64,000 nt of DNA from Macrostomum hystrix (Eukaryota > Platyhelminthes > Macrostomidae), in contig CATNEN010000025.1 in assembly GCA_950097015.1 (NCBI GenBank), positions 5,508,001-5,572,000 of the forward strand. Direction: 5' to 3'. The first letter of the stretch is position 1, and every line of letters begins with the position of its first letter. Both the position numbers and the translations under genes were made by a program. The notes under the pieces are model-generated. The model searched no databases. It was not told the DNA's origin and worked only from the letters and a program-made list of their open reading frames with translations. Positions 28,001 through 40,127 of the stretch are shown here, piece by piece.

Positions 28001-31000
28001 CTCATTCTCCCACAATCTCTCATTCTCCCACAATCTCTCATTCTCCCACAATCTCTCATTCTCCCACCATCTCTCATTCTCCCACAATCTCTCATTCTCC
28101 CACAATCTCTCATTCTCCCACAATCTCTCATTCTCCCACAATCTCTCATTCTCCCACAATCTCTCATTCTCCCACAATCTCTCATTCTCCCACAATCTCT
28201 CATTCTCCCACCATCTCTCATTCTCCCACAATGTATCCTTCTCCCACAATCTCTCATTCTCCCACCATCTCTCATTCTCTCACAATCTCTCATTCTCCCA
28301 CCAACTCTCATTCTCCCACAATCTCTCATTCTCCCACAATCTCTCATTCTCCCACAATCTCTCATTCTCCCACAATCTCTCATTCTCCCACCATCTCTCA
28401 TTCTCCCACAATCTCTCATTCTCCCACAATCTCTCATTCTCCCACAATCTCTCATTCTCCCACAATCTCTCATTCTCCCACAATCTCTCATTCTCCCACA
28501 ATCTCTCATTCTCCCACAATCTCTCATTCTCCCACAATCTCTCATTCTCCCACAATCTCTCATTCTCCCACAATCTCTCATTCTCCCACAATCTCTCATT
28601 CTCCCACAATCTCTCATTCTCCCACAATCTCTCATTCTCCCACAATCTCTCATTCTCCCACAATCTCTCATTCTCCCACCATCTCTCATTCTCCCACAAT
28701 GTATCCTTCTCCCACAATCTCTCATTCTCCCACCATCTCTCATTCTCTCACAATCTCTCATTCTCCCACCAACTCTCATTCTCCCACAATCTCTCATTCT
28801 CCCACAATCTCTCATTCTCCCACCATCTCTCATTCTCCCACAATGTATCCTTCTCCCACAATCTCTCATTCTCCCACCATCTCTCATTCTCCCACAATGT
28901 ATCCTTCTCCCACCATCTCTCATTCTCCCACAATCTCTCATTCTCCCACAATCTCTCATTCTCCCACAATCTCTCATTCTCCCACAATCTCTCATTCTCC
29001 CACCATCTCTCATTCTCCCACAATGTATCCTTCTCCCACAATCTCTCATTCTCCCACAATCTCTCATTCTCCCACAATCTCTCATTCTCCCACAATCTCT
29101 CATTCTCCCACAATCTCTCATTCTCCCACAATCTCTCATTCTCCCACAATCTCTCATTCTCCCACAATCTCTCATTCTCCCACAATCTCTCATTCTCCCA
29201 CCATCTCTCATTCTCCCACAATGTATCCTTCTCCCACCATCTCTCATTCTCCCACAATCTCTCATTCTCCCACCATCTCTCATTCTCCCACAATCTCTCA
29301 TTCTCCCACAATCTCTCATTCTCCCACCATCTCTCATTCTCCCACAATCTCTCATTCTCCCACAATCTCTCATTCTCCCACAATCTCTCATTCTCCCACA
29401 ATCTCTCATTCTCCCACCATCTCTCATTCTCCCACAATCTCTCATTCTCGCACCATCTCTCATTCTCCCAAAATCTCTCATTCTCCCACCATCTCTCATT
29501 CTCTCACAATCTCTCATTCTCCCACCATCTCTCATTCTCCCACAATCTCTCATTCTCCCACAATCTCTCATTCTCCCACAATCTCTCATTCTACCACAAT
29601 CTCTCATTCTCCCACCATCTCTCATTCTCCCACAATGTATCCTTCTCCCACAATCTCTCATTCTCCCACAATCTCTCATTCTCCCACAATCTCTCATTCT
29701 CCCACAATCTCTCATTCTCCCACAATCTCTCATTCTCCCACCATCTCTCATTCTCCCACAATCTCTCATTCTCCCACAATCTCTCATTCTCCCACAATGT
29801 ATCCTTCTCCCACCATCTCTCATTCTCCCACAATGTATCCTTCTCCCACAATCTCTCATTCTCCCACAATCTCTCATTCTCCCACAATCTCTCATTCTCC
29901 CACCATCTCTCATTCTCCCACAATGTATCCTTCTCCCACAATCTCTCATTCTCCCACCATCTCTCATTCTCTCACAATCTCTCATTCTCCCACCAACTCT
30001 CATTCTCCCACAATCTCTCATTCTCCCACAATCTCTCATTCTCCCACCATCTCTCATTCTCCCACAATGTATCCTTCTCCCACAATCTCTCATTCTCCCA
30101 CCATCTCTCATTCTCCCACAATGTATCCTTCTCCCACCATCTCTCATTCTCCCACAATCTCTCATTCTCCCACAATCTCTCATTCTCCCACAATCTCTCA
30201 TTCTCCCACAATCTCTCATTCTCCCACCATCTCTCATTCTCCCACAATGTATCCTTCTCCCACAATCTCTCATTCTCCCACAATCTCTCATTCTCCCACA
30301 ATCTCTCATTCTCCCACAATCTCTCATTCTCCCACAATCTCTCATTCTCCCACAATCTCTCATTCTCCCACAATCTCTCATTCTCCCACAATCTCTCATT
30401 CTCCCACAATCTCTCATTCTCCCACCATCTCTCATTCTCCCACAATGTATCCTTCTCCCACCATCTCTCATTCTCCCACAATCTCTCATTCTCCCACCAT
30501 CTCTCATTCTCCCACAATCTCTCATTCTCCCACAATCTCTCATTCTCCCACCATCTCTCATTCTCCCACAATCTCTCATTCTCCCACAATCTCTCATTCT
30601 CCCACAATCTCTCATTCTCCCACAATCTCTCATTCTCCCACCATCTCTCATTCTCCCACAATCTCTCATTCTCGCACCATCTCTCATTCTCCCAAAATCT
30701 CTCATTCTCCCACCATCTCTCATTCTCTCACAATCTCTCATTCTCCCACCATCTCTCATTCTCCCACAATCTCTCATTCTCCCACAATCTCTCATTCTCC
30801 CACAATCTCTCATTCTCCCACAATCTCTCATTCTCCCACCATCTCTCATTCTCCCACAATGTATCCTTCTCCCACAATCTCTCATTCTCCCACAATCTCT
30901 CATTCTCCCACAATCTCTCATTCTCCCACAATCTCTCATTCTCCCACAATCTCTCATTCTCCCACCATCTCTCATTCTCCCACAATCTCTCATTCTCCCA

Positions 31001-31178
31001 CAATCTCTCATTCTCCCACAATGTATCCTTCTCCCACCATCTCTCATTCTCCCACAATGTATCCTTCTCCAACAATCTCTCATTCTCCCACCATCTCTCA
31101 TTCTCCCACAATCTCTCATTCTCCCACAATCTCTCATTTTCCCACCATTTCTCATTCTCCCACAATCTCTCATTCTCA
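19061..31178. repeat. Array 2: giant minisatellite, 18-bp unit
   Basis: About 670 head-to-tail copies of CATTCTCCCACAATCTCT. Variants include CCATCTCT, CCAACTCT, CAATGTATCC, AAAATCTCT and CTCACAATC. Because 18 is a multiple of three and point variants rarely make stops, several frames on both strands stay open for thousands of codons, giving hexapeptide repeats such as SFSHNL or WENERL. These are artefacts of the unit. Rare variants recur at multiples of 18: the AAGCTCTTA variant at about 20113 and 22741 (shift 2628 = 146 units) and CTCGCACC at 29447 and 30671 (shift 1224 = 68 units). These shifts show block duplication. Confidence 0.98.
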
Positions 31179-31611
31179 TTCTTCTTTGGCTATAATCATT
31201 AGCCGCAGATGTTTCCTTTAGTTACTGTAGGATTTCCTCGCCAAGCATCAAATGGAATTTTAACTACAAACGAAAACAGGATAAGGAATGGCGACTCCTG
31301 TGCTCTGCGTTTAAGCCAAGGCAGCAGCAGCTACGGGGGGCAGATAAGAGATCACAGCGATGTTTCAGCTTGTGTTGACGTCATTCAAAGTGGACAAGAA
31401 TTCTTGGTCGCTACGGTTACGCCTAATTATATTTATTTTTCTTTTATACCTCATAGTGAGGCAGTTGTTCCGGCTTTCCTAGCGATCCTAACTTGAACCG
31501 CGGTGGCAAAAAGGTAGCCTAAAATATCAGAAACTTCTGTCTTTCTTTCGTAAAGAAAACAAGGCTTCAAAATTATTTCTGCATTTCGCTAGAAATAGTA
31601 GCTAGACTGTC
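31179..31611. other. Unique spacer between arrays 2 and 3
   Basis: About 430 bp of non-repetitive DNA. A 95-codon plus-strand ORF (31209-31496) exists but has no recognisable domain and no convincing splice boundaries. I do not call it a gene. Confidence 0.5.
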
Positions 31612-32960
31612 GGTGTTGGAACTTCGGAGCTATTGTTTCGGTGTTTTTATTTCGGAGCTATTGTTTCGGTGTTTTTATTTCGGAGCTAGAGTTTCGGTGT
31701 TTTTATTTCGGAGCTATTGTTTCGGTGTTTTTTTTCGGAGCTATTGTTTCGGTGTTTTTATTTCGGAGCTAGAGTTTCGGTGTTTTTATTTCGGAGCTAT
31801 TGTTTCGGTGTTTTTATTTCGGAGCTAGAGTTTCGGTGTTTTTATTTCGGAGCTATTGTTTCGGTGTTTTTATTTCGGAGCTAGAGTTTCGGTGTTTTTC
31901 TTTCGGAGCTATTGTTTCGGTGGTTTTATTTCGGAGCTATTATTTCGGTGTTTTTATTTCGGGGCTAGAGTTTCTGTGTTTTTATTTCGGAGCTATTGTT
32001 TCGGTGTTTTTTTTCGGAGCTAAAGTTTCGGTGTTTTTATTTCGGAGCTATTGTTTCGGTGTTTTTTTTCGGAGCTATTGTTTCGGTGGTTTTATTTCGG
32101 AGCTAGAGTTTCGGTGTTTTTATTTCGGGGCTAGAGTTTCTGTGTTTTTATTTCGGAGCTATTGTTTCGATGTTTTTATTTCGGAGCTATTATTTCGGTG
32201 TTTTTATTTCGGGGCTAGAGTTTCTGTGTTTTTATTTCGGAGCTATTGTTTCGGTGTTTTTTTCGGGGATAGAGTTTCGGTGTTATATTTTCGGAGCTAT
32301 TGTTTCGGTGTTGGAATTTTGGTGCTAGAGTTTCGGTGTTATATTTTCGGAGCTATTGTTTCGGTGTTTTTTTTCGGGGATAGAGTTTCGGTGTTATATT
32401 TTCGGAGCTAGAGTTTGGGTGTTTTTATTTCGGAGCTATTGTTTCGGTGTTTTTTTTCGGGGATAGAGTTTCGGTGTTATATTTTCGGAGCTATTGTTTC
32501 GGTGTTGGAATTTTGGTGCTAGAGTTTCGGTGTTATATTTTCGGAGCTATTGTTTCGGTGTTTTTTTTCGGGGATAGAGTTTCGGTGTTATATTTTCGGA
32601 GCTATTGTTTCGGTGTTGGAATTTTGGTGCTAGAGTTTCGGTGTTATATTTTCGGAGCTATTGTTTCGGTGTTTTTTTTCGGGGATAGAGTTTCGGTGTT
32701 ATATTTTCGGAGCTAGAGTTTGGGTGTTTTTATTTCGGAGCTATTGTTTCTGTGTTTTTATTTCGGAGCTGGAGTTTCGGTGTTGGAATTTTGGTGCTAG
32801 AGTTTCGGTGTTATATTTTCGGAGCTAGAGCTTCAGTGTTTTTATTTCGGTGCTTGAGTTTCGGTGTTGGAATTTCGGAGCTAGAGTTTTGGAGTTCCAA
32901 ATTTCAGAACTATATTTTTGGAGCTCGAATTTCGGAGCTAGAGTTCCGGAGTTCGGAAAA
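31612..32960. repeat. Array 3: 28-bp minisatellite
   Basis: Units based on TTTCGGAGCTATTGTTTCGG plus TGTTTTTA (28 bp). GCTATTG and GCTAGAG variants alternate. From about 32260 a derived form carries TTCGGGGATAGAG and GGTGTTATATTTTCGG, giving longer composite periods. The right end decays into degenerate units with GGAGTTC. The plus strand is stop-poor, so it yields short open frames rich in F, G, V and S that are not genes. Confidence 0.95.
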
Positions 32961-33601
32961 CTTTCGAGCTTGGCTATTCAAAACGTTTTTACCCGACTTT
33001 TAGAAATCAGTGAATCATAAGAAAGAATTAATGAGAGCCACCTTTATCGACGGAAAAACAATACAATTTCATAGCCCATTCTGTTGCAGTCTAATCTTTA
33101 AGTAGCCAATTTGGTCTTGAAGGTGCGCAGAATAAGCTGCGGCAAAATGTTTTTTTTAATTCCGTGAGTTTTACACGGAGAAATTGTTGTTATTCTGCGC
33201 TGCTAAATGTGCAAGTTCGTGATATTTTTTTGTTAGGCGTGCCAAAGCTAAATTTGCGTATGGAAGGAAGTTTTTCCTAGAAATGACAGCTTTCGGCAAG
33301 GATCAGTACTACGTACAATTCGTAAATGTTTTACGAGTAATCTGTCCGAAAAGTATATTTCATCGTCGAAAAAGATGGTTAGCATGGGTATGCCCTTTTC
33401 GCATTATTTTATTACTTCATACTACACTTTATTTAATTGCTTCCTTGCTTTGTACCAATTTTAAGCGTCCCTGTCCTTTCGTACTCTACGCTAGTATTAT
33501 TAACTTTTCTGTTAGTACTTAATTTGTCTTTTAATAGCCTCTTAATCTACATCCTAGTCTCTCCCTTTATTTTTTCATTTAACCTTCCTCTATACTTTCT
33601 T
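32961..33601. other. Unique spacer
   Basis: About 640 bp of AT-rich, non-repetitive DNA between arrays 3 and 4a. No recognisable gene, SINE or RNA. Confidence 0.5.
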
Positions 33602-34290
33602 TCCTCTCTCCCACTCTCCACTCTCCCACTCTCTCACTCTCTCACTCTCTCATTCTCCCATTCTCTCACTCTCCTGATATCTCACTCTCTCACTCTCCCA
33701 CTCTCCCATTCTCCCACTCTCTCACTCTCCTGATATCTCACTCTCTCACTCTCCCACTCTCCCATTCTCCCACTCTCCCACTCTCCTGATATCTCACTCT
33801 CCCACTCTCCCACTCTCCCATTCTCCCACTCTCCCACTCTCCCACTCTCCCACTCTCCCACTCTCCTGATATCCCACTCTCCCACTCTCCCACTCTCCCA
33901 CTCTCCCACTCTCCCACTCTCCCACTCTCCATTCTCCCATTCTCCCATTCTCGCATTCTCCCATTCTCGCATTCTCGCATTCTCCTGTTCTCCCATTCTC
34001 CCACTCTCGCATTCTCCCACTCTCCATTCTCCCATTCTCCCATTCTCCCACTCTCCCACTCTCCATTCTCCCATTCTCCCACTCTCCCACTCTCCCACTC
34101 TCCATTCTCCCACTCTCCATTCTCCCATTCTCCCATTCTCCCACTCTCCCACTCTCCATTCTCCCATTCTCCCACTCTCCCACTCTCCCACTCTCCATTC
34201 TCCCACTCTCCATTCTCCCACTCTCCCATTCTCCTGTTCTCCCGATATCTCACTCTCCCACTCCCGCATTATATCACTCTCTCACTCTTC
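33602..34290. repeat. Array 4a: 8-bp minisatellite (ACTCTCCC)
   Basis: Tandem 8-bp units ACTCTCCC and ATTCTCCC, with periodic interruption by another 8-mer, CTGATATC, that contains the palindrome GATATC. Some units are shortened (CTCCATTC). The same unit forms arrays at 35348-36170 and 39359-40127. Open frames on the minus strand (GEWESGRV-type repeats) arise from the unit. Confidence 0.95.
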
Positions 34291-35347
34291 AACACTTCCA
34301 TTCTCGAACTTTCCCACTATATTTAACAATAAATGAATTAAAATATTATTGCCTTTTATCTAGTTGCTAATTTTACTCATGTGAGCTCATTGTGACAAAT
34401 AGCCATCAAACGCCATTTGTTATGTCTTTATTTACAATCGCTATTAGGGAATTCTGCAATGGCAACACATAAGATTGAAGTAAATGATGTGCGCCCGATA
34501 AAACATTGTCAGGTTGTGTGGCTTATGCTAGAAGGTCAAAGGATTTCCATTAAATCATTGCCCGCATCGCTTCCTATAACGGATTTGTGAAGACATCTCG
34601 CGTTTCTGTCCCATCGTCTGAGCTGGCCTATAGTTAATCTCCTACAAAACAGGCAGAAGTGTCAGCGATTGCGTAATCACTGGCTAGAGCTCTGTCATGC
34701 ATTGCTCATTGCGCAAGTGAAATGTGGGAATTTGATCCCAAACACAAGCCGTCATCATATTGGAAAATGGTGCCCTATACAGGTAGGTGCCAGGGTCGAA
34801 ATGGACAGCCCAATTGGGAATAGAAGGGACTGCTGCCAGCGTTCGGTCAAACAGAAAAGAGGAACAAAATACACTGGAGCAGAAGTAGAAAATGAGGATT
34901 TTTGTAGCTTACTAAATTTATCCCTCTGTTTCAGTGCAGCTGCGATGTGTTAATTGTTGCAGAAAATTTAAATAGATTAGCACTCTATTTAGCAAGACTT
35001 CTGCTTCTTTGAATTTTGACTTTGAACTGGGAAATTTGTTCTACATTATAATTTATAGCTTTGCGCCTCCTAAGTAACAGTAAAATGTATGATTATCAAC
35101 GTGCGCTGTTTAGAGTTAGGCCTAACAAAATAATGACGGGCGTTCAAAAGGGGTGTCGCTGACGATTTGAGCTGTGGAAGGCCCCAATAGTTTCCTATTG
35201 GGAACAATTTAGTTTGCTAACAAAAAGCAGACATCTTCTTTGAAGAGCAATCGAAAACTGACCGCACAAGTACTAACAATTATTTCTAGCTGCTTCATAC
35301 GAATAAGAACTAATTACTCTAGTCTCGCTTCAGATTTATAACCCACC
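34291..35347. other. Unique spacer between arrays 4a and 4b
   Basis: About 1 kb of non-repetitive DNA. The longest ORF (34669-34953, 94 codons, plus) has no recognisable domain. The stretch GGGAATTTGATCCCA near 34727 is faintly B-box-like but too weak to call a SINE. No gene called. Confidence 0.5.
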
Positions 35348-36170
35348 CTCTCACTCTCCCACTTTCCCACTCTCCCACTCTCCCACTCTCGCACTCTCCC
35401 ACTCTCCCACTCTCCCACTCTCCCACTCTCCATTCTCCCACTCTCCATTCTCCCATTCTCCCATTCTCGCATTCTCGCATTCTCCTGTTCTCCCATTCTC
35501 CCATTCTCCTGTTCTCCCATTCTCCCACTCTCGCATTCTCCCACTCTCCATTCTCCCACTCTCCATTCTCCCACTCTCTCACTCTCCCACTCTCCCACTC
35601 TCCCACTCTCCCATTATTCCACTCTCTCACTCTCCCATTCTCCCACTCTCCCACTCTCCCACTCTCCCACTCTCCCATTCTCCCACTCTCCCACTCTCCC
35701 ACTCTCCCATTCTCCCACTCTCCCACTCTCCCATTCTCCCATTCTCCCATTCTCCCTCTCTCCCATTCTCCCACTCTCGCACTCTCCCACTCTCCCACTC
35801 TCCCACTCTCGCACTCTCCCACTCTCCCATTCTCCCACTCTCCCATTCTCCCACTCTCGCACTCTCCCACTCTCCCACTCTCCCATTCTCCCACTCTCCC
35901 ACTCTCCCACTCTCCCACTCTCCCACTCTCCCACTCTCCCACTCTCCCACTCTCCCACTCTCCCACTCTCCCACTCTCCCACTCTCCCACTCTCCCATTC
36001 TCCCACTCTCCCACTCTCCCACTCTCCTACTCTCCCACTCTCCCACTCTCCCACTCTCCCACTCTCCCACTCTCCCACTCTCCCACTCTCCCATTCTCCC
36101 ATTCTCCCACTCTCCCACTCTCCCACTCTCCCACTCTCCCATTCTCCCATTCTCCCACTCTCGCACTCTC
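35348..36170. repeat. Array 4b: 8-bp minisatellite (ACTCTCCC)
   Basis: Same 8-bp unit as arrays 4a and 4c. It is more homogeneous between about 35880 and 36100, where uninterrupted ACTCTCCC runs dominate. GATATC-containing units are absent here, unlike in 4a. Confidence 0.95.
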
Positions 36171-36644
36171 ATGACATTTAGCATTAGTCATGAGTTCTGC
36201 TGTGTGAGTACATTGGCCACCTCGGTGTGAGTTTGTGTGAAATATCCTTAATACTCATCCCGAGGCAATGCTCGTATTTTTTACAGGTAGAAAAAAAGCT
36301 ATTAGGGCAAGCAAAACTCCAGCCAGGGAATTATTCCCCAGTTTGGGAATAATTATCAGGCCTTATTGATTTGTGTGAGCGTTCAATTTCGTCCGGATTC
36401 CTAAACAGCCAGGCATTAGTCCCCTAGGTGATGTGACAGTTACCAGCGAAAATTATTCACAATTCACAGTATTTCTCCGGCAATTACTTGATCGGTTATC
36501 ATTTTGAAAGCAGGCGATAGAATGCACTTAAACAAATTCAATAAATAATTTTCGTTTATAGAAATTATCTAATAGATAACGATCTGTGATAGAATAAGCC
36601 GAAAATAAAGCTCAGAATCCACTATTTTTATCGGGAATCGCTAA
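36171..36644. other. Unique spacer
   Basis: About 470 bp of AT-rich DNA between array 4b and a SINE-2 fragment. Nothing recognisable. Confidence 0.5.
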
Positions 36645-36735
36645 GCCTCCCCAGTCCATGGACTGTACAGCCGTACGCAGCCTTCAGATGCGCCGCGCAA
36701 TAGCTGCGGCTGTGCTGTGGACTGCACACCTGACC
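36645..36735 (+). mobile_element. SINE-2 3' fragment
   Basis: Plus-strand 3' part of SINE-2. It keeps the palindrome CAGTCCATGGACTG exactly (36652-36665) and the segment GCAATAGCTGCGGCTGTGCTG, interrupted by about 25 bp relative to the 18.2-kb copy. The tRNA-like head is missing, so this is a 5'-truncated insertion, as expected for incomplete reverse transcription. Confidence 0.65.
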
Positions 36736-36753
36736 CGATATGATTGTTATTAG

Positions 36754-37608
36754 AGATTTAGGATTTATCATTTGATGACTTGGGATTTAAGATTAGAACG
36801 TGGTGAGATTAGGGATTTTAAGATTTAAAAATTCTGGAAATTTTTAATTGGGGATTAGAAGACGATAAGGATTCGGGATTAAGAATTAGATGATGATGGC
36901 GTTTGGAATTTAGGATTAGAAGATAATGGAATTCGGGATTTAGGATTAGAAAGCGATGGAATAGGGGATTTAGGATTAGAAGATGATGTAGTACGGAATT
37001 TAGGATCGGAAGATGGAGAAATTCGAGATTTAGGATTAGAAAGCGATGGAACACGGGATTTAGGATTAAAAATAGATTAAATACGGGATTTAGGGCTAGA
37101 AGATGATGGAATACTAGAAGATTAGGGTTAGGAGATAGTGGAATTTGGGATTTAGGATTAGAGATCAATGAAATACGGGATTTAGGATTAAAAATCGATG
37201 AAATACGGGATTTAGGGCTAGAAGATGGTGTAATACGGGATTTAGAATCAGAAGATGGTAGAATTTGGGATTTAGGATTAGAAGGCGATGGAACACGGGA
37301 TTTAGGATTAAAAATCGATGAAATACGGGATTTAGGGCTAGAAGATGGTGTAATACGGGATTTAAGATTAGAAGATGGTGGAATTTGGGATTTAGGATTA
37401 GAAATCAATGAAATACGGGATTTAGGATTAGAAATCAATGAAATACGGGATTTAGGATTAGAAATCAATGAAATACGGGATTTAGGATTAGAAATCAATG
37501 AAATACGGGATTTAGGATTAGAAATCAATGAAATACGGGATTTAGGATTAGAAATCAATGAAATACGGGATTTAGGATTAGAAATCAATGGAATACGGGA
37601 TTTAGGAT
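36754..37608. repeat. Array 5: 30-bp minisatellite
   Basis: Units of GGGATTTAGGATTAGAAATC plus AATGAAATAC. The right half (about 37390-37605) is nearly perfect and the left half is diverged, with AGATGATGG, AGCGATGG and GGGCTAGAAG variants, suggesting older units on the left. The minus strand is open for 307 codons (36818-37741) with a 10-residue periodic peptide (NPKSRISLIS). A 30-bp unit free of stops explains this. Confidence 0.95.
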
Positions 37609-38235
37609 AAGTATCTCTGAGGGATAATGTGTGAGGATGTTTTAGGTGAAGGTATAAATGTTGAACGTTTGCTAGAAACAGAGTTTTATCGACACAGATA
37701 GCAATGTAATTTAAATTAATGCAATGTGTGACATCAGACACGAGTTAGGGCTGAGAGATCAATACTGACAAATGATTTCATAGTTAATTAAATTTCGCGT
37801 CACGTGTCAGTATCTCTAGAGACAACAATTTATTTGATTTTCAAGCTTCATTTTTAGTTTCGAAATTTAGGCAACGGTGGAAGGTCGGAATAATAATAAA
37901 TGATTTAATTTGGCGTTTTCGATTCTTCGAGCCAGCTTTCATGAACAGAAACTCTCAAGGGAACCTTTTTATTCTGTAAATTCAGTTTTGCCTGACCTCT
38001 GTGTGTCTCTCTCTGACTCTCTCTGACTACATAGCTTTGCATTGAGTTGAGCACATATTGTACCAATTAAGGATAATAGCCAATCAGAAATAGATATTCC
38101 TTTATGTCTTTATTAATTTATACAACCGCTGAAACCAGTTGTTGCTATATAAAAAACTTACTGTTGATAAACCGTTTTTATGCGTTAATTTAGTCATTTG
38201 TTTAGAAGCTAAATGAGATAATCACAGGGTGAAAA
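37609..38235. other. Unique spacer
   Basis: About 630 bp of AT-rich DNA with a short CTCTCTGACT duplication near 38008-38028. No gene recognised. Confidence 0.5.
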
Positions 38236-38765
38236 CTAGTGAATTACGAGTGAATTTTCGGCGGTTAACTAGAGATTGACGAGTTACTCGTAGGAGATTA
38301 ACTAGAGATTGACGAGTTACTCGTAGGAGATTAACTAGAGAATGACGAGTTACTCGTAGGAGATTAACTAGAGATTGACGAGTTACTCGTAGGAGATTAA
38401 CTACAGATTGACGAGCGACTCGTAGGATATTAACTAGAGATTGATGAGTTACTCGTAGGAGATTAACTAGAGATTGACGAGTTACTCGTAGGAGATTAAC
38501 TAGAGATTGACGAGTTACTCGTAGGAGATTAACTAGAGATTGACGAGTTACTCGTAGGAGATTAACTAGATAATGACGAGCGACTCGTAGGAGATTAACT
38601 AGAGATTGACAAGCGACTCGTAGGAGATTAACTAGAGATTGACGAGCGACTCGTAGGAGATTAACTAGAGATTGACGAGTTACTCGTAGGAGATTAACTA
38701 GAGATTGACGAGCGACTCGTAGGAGATTAACTAGAGAATGACGAGCGACTCGTAGGAGATTAACT
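38236..38765. repeat. Array 6: 33-bp minisatellite
   Basis: About 16 units built on GGAGATTAACTAGAGATTG followed by ACGAGTTACTCGTA or ACGAGCGACTCGTA. The imperfect palindrome CGAGTTACTCG lies in each unit. The first unit is degenerate (GGCGGTTAAC). The minus strand is open through the array as 11-residue repeats (VNLLRVARQSL), which continue from a non-repetitive ORF on the right. Confidence 0.95.
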
Positions 38766-38867
38766 CGGAATAAGCATTCGCAATATTTTTCGCCAAAAGC
38801 ATATAACTTCCTGCCGAGAATGATAAAATTCAAAGATAAAAAACCACGAATGGTCTCACCCAGGTGA

Positions 38868-39118
38868 AAGCCAGTGTGGCGACCGTCTGTGTTGGATCCG
38901 AATGCAACAGACACTGCGGTTCCTTCATCTCCTAGTAGCAGTGGGACAAAAGCGAATAGAATTTCAATTATCTTCATCCGGTTTAGAATACCTTGTACTT
39001 TGTCTATTTTGTCGATAAGTTCTGATAAGTTTGAAATCGCATGGACAGTTTGAATAAAATTTATATTTGATTTCTCATCGGCTGAATAGCTGTGGTGAAT
39101 TTGTTCATGATCTGTCAA
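38868..39118 (-). other. Possible unplaced exon or gene remnant (weak)
   Basis: A minus-strand open frame of 298 codons (38222-39118) has a non-repetitive first part of about 115 residues before it runs into array 6. The non-repetitive part has a balanced, protein-like composition (segments such as ELIDKIDKVQGILNRMKI and FVPLLLGDEGTAVSVAFG). It contains a donor-like CTGG/GTGAGA where the frame reads GFHLG (about 38868), and acceptor-like ..TTTTGACAG/ATCATG lies just upstream of the first methionine. I do not recognise the family. It may be an exon of an unidentified gene, a pseudogene fragment, or chance. Confidence 0.2.
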
Positions 39119-39358
39119 AAGTTTTGCTCACTGTCTAAACAAATAAAATACAAACTTGGATTGCCAAAACGGTATGATGTTCCAAGAAAGGCAATTATTG
39201 ATAGCTTTTTATATTCAGGCCTCATTTTTCAATCATTTCTAGCCTGCAAGATTTCTGTCCGATTGTCAGTGCCAGGCCATCAGTTGGCCAATCAGAAATC
39301 GGCTAAATTCTCATTGGCTGGAACGGATTGGACTGTTGGAAAGCAGCTGTATTGGCTT
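39119..39358. other. Unique spacer
   Basis: About 240 bp of non-repetitive DNA between the possible exon and array 4c. It contains a CCAATCAGAAATCGG block (39287-39302) similar to AGCCAATCAAAA blocks in the 42.7-43.0 kb repeat, and no gene. Confidence 0.4.
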
Positions 39359-40127
39359 CTCCCATTCTCCCATTCTCCCACTCTCCTGATATCTCACTCT
39401 CCCACTCTCTCACTCTCCCACTATCCCATTCTCCCACCCATACTCCCATTCTCTCATTCTCACTCCCACTCGTCCATTCTCCCACTCTCCCATTCTCCCA
39501 TTCTCACTCCCACTCTCCCACTCTCCCACTCTCCCACTCTCCCACTCTCCCACTCTCCCACTCTCCCACTCTCCCACTCTCCCACTCTCGCACTCTCCCA
39601 TTATCCCATTCTCCCGATCTCTCACTTTCCTACTATCCCACTATCCCATTCTCCCATTCTCACTCCCACTCTCCCATTATCCCACTCTCCCACTCTCACA
39701 CTCTTCCACTTTCGCACTCTCGCACTCTCCCACTCTCCCACTCTCGCACTCTCCCACTCTCCCACTCTCCCACTCTCCCACTCTCCATTCTCCCATTCTC
39801 ACTCCCACTCTCCCATTCTCCCACTCTCCCACTCTCCCACTCTCCCATTCTCCCATTCTCCCGATCTCTCACTTTCCTACTATCCCATTCTCCCATTCTC
39901 ACTCCCACTCTCCCATTCTCCCATTCTCACTCCCACTCTCCCATTCTCCCACTCTCCCATTCTCCCATTCTCCCACTCTCCCATTCTCCCACTATCCCAT
40001 TCTCCCATTCTCACTCCCACTCTCCCATTCTCCCATTCTCGCACTCTCCCATTCTCCCACTCTCCCATTCTCCCACTCTCCCACTCTCACACTCTTCCAC
40101 TCTCGCACTCTCCATTATCCCACTCTC
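39359..40127. repeat. Array 4c: 8-bp minisatellite (ACTCTCCC)
   Basis: Third array of the ACTCTCCC / ATTCTCCC unit in 6.5 kb. It differs from 4a and 4b by frequent CATTCTCACTCCCACTC phase shifts. It carries one CTGATATC unit near 39385 and variant CCGATCTC units near 39615 and 39862. Confidence 0.95.

Noticed and set aside
19061-31221. Very long ORFs on both strands of array 2 (SFSHNL-, ISHSPT-, MRDCGR- and WENERL-type repeats)
   Set aside because: An 18-bp unit without stops keeps several frames open at once on both strands. No domain or gene signal.
36818-37741. 307-codon minus-strand ORF over array 5 as a gene
   Set aside because: Nearly all of it is the 30-bp unit. The short unique N-terminal part has no recognisable feature.
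33602-40068. Minus-strand GEWESGRV-type ORFs in arrays 4a-c
   Set aside because: Pure translation of an 8-bp tandem unit. The period and frame cycling explain them completely.
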